This document shows positions 5,450-7,466 of a stretch of DNA of 7,466 bases, piece after piece. Each line of letters starts with the position of its first letter. The stretch's first letter is position 1. Source of the DNA: Deltaproteobacteria bacterium. Its GTDB lineage: Bacteria; Desulfobacterota; Desulfuromonadia; Desulfuromonadales; BM103. Under the pieces are notes generated by a model that saw only the letters and a list, made by a program, of their open reading frames with translations, searched no databases and was not told the DNA's origin. The stretch covers positions 1 to 7,466 of the forward strand of contig JAFDBW010000279.1 of the NCBI GenBank assembly GCA_019313105.1, written 5' to 3'. The position numbers and the translations under genes were made by a program.

Positions 5450-6571
5450 ATGGACCATCGCCGCATAGAAAATTTTTATATTATTGTATCTCCCGGGCTC
5501 GAGAAAACCTGTGCAGCAGAACTGACTGCCCTGAAGATAACTCCCCTGGTAATCGAGACGGGAGGCATCGCCTGCGCCGGTCGCCTGCGTGAACTGTATC
5601 TTGCCAGTCTGTGGCTCAGAACAGCGTCTCGCATCCTGGTCCGGTTCGCTGAATGTCGCAGCCGTGATTTTCCCGACCTGTATCGCAAAGCGCAACGACT
5701 GCCCTGGGGCCGTTTCATCCGTCCAGAGACCCCGGTAGCCTTCCGCGTGACCTGTCATGGCTCACGGCTCAACCACACCACGCGGGTTGCGGAAACCCTC
5801 GAATCGGCAGTCAACCAGGCTCTCGGTCGCACAACCAACCCGATCGAGAGGGAGCCGCAACTGGTCATGGTCAGAATCGTTGACGATTGCGTGACTATTT
5901 CAATCGACAGCTCCGGTGAGCTGCTACACCGCCGCGGATACCGCAAGTCGGTGACTTCGGCACCTCTACGCGAAACCCTCGCGGCCGGGATCCTGATGCT
6001 GCTCGGCTGGGAAAGTCACGTACCCTTGGTCGACCCGATGTGTGGCTCGGGAAGTTTCCTCCTTGAGGGAGCTTTACTAGCGCGACGGCAGGCCCCAGGA
6101 CTCAATCGCCCGTTTGCCTTCACGGTATGGCCAGGCTACCGGCAGGGCTTGTGGACACTGCTCTGCGATGAGGCGCAACGCTTGCAGATCGACTGCGAAG
6201 AATCGATCACCGGGTATGACACCGACAGCGCCGCGGTGAAGGTCGCACAGGAAAACTGCGAACGCAGTGGCAACTCCGGTCAGGTGAGCATCACCCGACT
6301 CTCTCTTGCCGACCAGCCGGTCCACGACGGCCATGGCCTGGTTGTCTGCAATCCACCCTATGGCAAGCGCCTGCCCCTCGATAGTGACTCAAAAGCCTGT
6401 TACCAGGGGATCGGCAGCCATCTCAGTCGTGTCTACCCTGGCTGGCGGAAGGCGATGCTTTGCCCCGACCCGACACTGGTCAAGGCATCCAAACTACCTT
6501 TGAAACAGGTTGCCAAGCTGGACAATGGCGGCCTGTCGGTCGGTCTCTATGCTACAGATGAAAGGACATGA
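5450..6571 (+). CDS. THUMP-domain class I SAM-dependent rRNA (guanine-N2) methyltransferase, RlmL/YpsC type
   Basis: A 373-aa enzyme that transfers a methyl group from S-adenosylmethionine to a guanine in RNA, most likely 23S rRNA. An N-terminal ferredoxin-like part (NFYIIVSPGLEKTCAAEL, residues 8-25) and a THUMP RNA-binding domain (about 50-155) precede the methyltransferase fold. The SAM-binding motif I is DPMCGSGSFLLEGA (195-208), and the catalytic motif IV is NPPYG (301-305), which is typical for N2-guanine or N6-adenine base methylation. The length fits the family (about 370-390 aa). It is intact and seems monocistronic, divergent from the cytochrome series and followed by the rpsU promoter. 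The Shine-Dalgarno before ATG 5450 is weak (GGAAC). The exact target base cannot be told from sequence alone. Confidence 0.88.
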   Translation: MDHRRIENFYIIVSPGLEKTCAAELTALKITPLVIETGGIACAGRLRELYLASLWLRTASRILVRFAECRSRDFPDLYRKAQRLPWGRFIRPETPVAFRVTCHGSRLNHTTRVAETLESAVNQALGRTTNPIEREPQLVMVRIVDDCVTISIDSSGELLHRRGYRKSVTSAPLRETLAAGILMLLGWESHVPLVDPMCGSGSFLLEGALLARRQAPGLNRPFAFTVWPGYRQGLWTLLCDEAQRLQIDCEESITGYDTDSAAVKVAQENCERSGNSGQVSITRLSLADQPVHDGHGLVVCNPPYGKRLPLDSDSKACYQGIGSHLSRVYPGWRKAMLCPDPTLVKASKLPLKQVAKLDNGGLSVGLYATDERT

Positions 6572-6595
6572 CAGCTTTTCCTGCAGATTCTAGGC

Positions 6596-6624
6596 TTGCA
6601 CTGTAAAAAAAAATCCGTTATAGT
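6596..6624 (+). promoter_or_regulatory. sigma-70-type promoter of rpsU
   Basis: A -35 TTGCAC (6596-6601), a 17-bp spacer containing an A9 run, and a -10 TATAGT (6619-6624). It lies just after the methyltransferase stop and gives a leader of about 45 nt before the S21 start. It separates rpsU from the upstream gene. Confidence 0.75.
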
Positions 6625-6664
6625 CCGTACCCTTCCCTCTGGGGAATTATCTGTTCAGGAAAGC

Positions 6665-6672
6665 GAGGTGAT
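6665..6672 (+). promoter_or_regulatory. ribosome binding site deciding the rpsU start
   Basis: GAGGTGAT is a long match to the complement of the 16S rRNA tail and lies 5 nt before GTG 6678. It covers the alternative TTG at 6672, arguing against that start. Confidence 0.65.
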
Positions 6673-6677
6673 TGCAG

Positions 6678-6872
6678 GTGGAGATCCATGTGGTCGACAA
6701 TAATGTCGAGAAAGCCATCCGGGTTCTCAAGCGCAAGTTGCAGCAGGAAGGGCTCTTCCGTGAAATGAAGCAGCGCAAGTTCTACGAAAAGCCCAGTGTC
6801 AAGCGCAAGCGTAAAGAGAAAGAAGCCCAACGGCGCCTGCGTAAAAAAATGCGCATGATGCGCAAAGACTGA
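6678..6872 (+). CDS. rpsU: 30S ribosomal protein S21
   Basis: A small basic ribosomal protein of 64 aa from the GTG start. It carries the S21 signature VDNNVEKAIRVLKRKLQQEG, then REMKQRKFYEKPSVKRKRK and a Lys/Arg-rich tail (RRLRKKMRMMRKD). S21 binds 16S rRNA near the platform and helps base-pairing of mRNA to the anti-Shine-Dalgarno region. GTG 6678 was preferred to the TTG at 6672 because the sequence GAGGTGAT (6665-6672) matches the 16S rRNA 3' end, overlaps the TTG and sits 5 nt before the GTG. The protein then begins MEIHVVDNN, as in relatives. It has its own promoter upstream and a strong terminator downstream. Confidence 0.93.
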   Translation: MEIHVVDNNVEKAIRVLKRKLQQEGLFREMKQRKFYEKPSVKRKRKEKEAQRRLRKKMRMMRKD

Positions 6873-6893
6873 CCCTCGCTTTAGTCTTTATGG

Positions 6894-6929
6894 AAAGGCC
6901 GGTCCCTGTTAAAGGGGCCGGCCTTTTTT
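6894..6929 (+). terminator. rho-independent terminator of rpsU
   Basis: A 13-bp stem, AAAGGCCGGTCCC and GGGGCCGGCCTTT, with one G-U pair and a 7-nt loop, ending in a T6 run. It lies 22 nt after the rpsU stop. Confidence 0.93.
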
Positions 6930-6930
6930 A

Positions 6931-7306
6931 TTCGGCTTTTTGGAATCTATTGTTGAAATGATCATATTTTAGGCTTTTTTGAAACACCAGATTGATGTTG
7001 AAAAATGAAGTTTAAATGTTAGGTAATTCGAGAATGAGTTGCAGCAATACTTATGATAAAGCCCCAACCCAGGTAATTGGGAAAGGTCTATTTTTACTAG
7101 AGTGGCATTTAGAAAAAACCAAAGTCCACTAGGAGGGCTGAGGGGCAAAGGGTTTCTATAGGGTCGGGCCAATCTAAGATTTAGAATTAATAGATATTTT
7201 GGGCATCGAGATCTATTAGGCTATTCAGGAGATAGTGAGGAAATGGCCAAACAAATTTTGCGTATATCTTAACTAGAAGGGGCGGGCGTAACGCTTAAGA
7301 AATGTC
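6931..7306. other. AT-rich intergenic stretch, no gene seen
   Basis: About 375 bp of mostly AT-rich sequence in which neither strand holds a convincing coding frame. The longest open frame (minus strand, 6969-7172) has no Shine-Dalgarno and no recognisable motif. No tRNA, strong hairpin or repeat was found by eye. Confidence 0.6.
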
Positions 7307-7466
7307 CTACAAGGCAAACTTCTGCCCTTTCTTGACAAACCCTAGGAAACCATCTTGATGAGGATGGTATTTATAATCTTGTTGGTAATGGTATAGCCAC
7401 ATTTTATTTTTGACATATGGAGGCAGGGTCAGAAGTTGTTCGTAGTGAGCATGAACTGTCGATTTG
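7307..7466 (-). CDS. C-terminal end of a metallo-beta-lactamase-fold hydrolase, partial
   Basis: The minus strand is open from the right edge to TAG at 7309-7307, giving 52 residues. It contains HAHYEQLLTLPPYVKNKMWL, then YHYQ, and DGFLGFVKKGQKF near the end. This is the conserved tail of a family of MBL-fold proteins, related to RNase Z and cyclic-nucleotide phosphodiesterases, in which LP...KMWLYHYQ and DGF.GFV.KGQ close the protein. The metal-binding HxHxDH part would lie beyond the window, so the reaction cannot be judged here. The identification is by remembered family pattern. Confidence 0.6.
   Translation of the reverse strand, partial: KSTVHAHYEQLLTLPPYVKNKMWLYHYQQDYKYHPHQDGFLGFVKKGQKFAL

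Noticed and set aside
5309..5758. Minus-strand extension of the 5308 cytochrome frame through the methyltransferase start to 5758
   Set aside because: It overlaps the start of the methyltransferase gene in antisense. The signal peptide begins at 5308, so the upstream part is a chance open frame.
6969..7172. A 67-codon minus-strand frame in the AT-rich intergenic region
   Set aside because: No ribosome binding site, no motif, and a composition typical of chance frames.

Overview
The window looks like accessory and housekeeping DNA from an anaerobic, cytochrome-rich bacterium, most likely a Desulfuromonadia/Geobacter-type lineage. That is an inference from three things: the style of the class III ribonucleotide reductase operon, the NikR regulator, and several small secreted c-type cytochromes. 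No rRNA, tRNA, CRISPR array or recognisable insertion sequence was seen.

Left part (1-2577, minus strand): an anaerobic ribonucleotide reductase operon read right to left. The catalytic chain NrdD (662 aa) stops just after its zinc-site region and lacks the glycyl-radical loop. That loop, with the RVCGFF motif, lies on a separate 46-aa gene (393-533) that has its own strong ribosome binding site. Next comes the radical-SAM activase NrdG, which would put the radical on that small protein. NrdG is open only for its first ~72 residues. The frame then runs without a stop into AT-richer sequence encoding a marine-phage tail-fibre-like repeat, up to the window edge. This is either an assembly chimera or a real illegitimate junction. 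Two NrdR boxes, 32 bp apart, lie upstream of nrdD.

Middle part (2593-3348): a divergent promoter region, then the nickel regulator NikR on the plus strand, ending at a strong bidirectional terminator.

Cytochrome part (about 3383-5308): two short orphan coding fragments, then a minus-strand series of small secreted c-type cytochromes. Only the monoheme lipoprotein (3666-3992) looks intact. A c7-like triheme cytochrome (4495-4795) has lost or disrupted all three CXXCH motifs. A further degraded stretch (about 4040-4440) and a diheme gene with an in-frame amber codon (5081-5308) complete what looks like a decaying cytochrome cluster.

Right part (5450-7466): intact housekeeping genes on the plus strand, namely a THUMP-domain rRNA methyltransferase and ribosomal protein S21 with a clear sigma-70-like promoter and terminator. 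An AT-rich stretch without genes follows, then the C-terminal end of a metallo-beta-lactamase-fold hydrolase on the minus strand that runs off the right edge.
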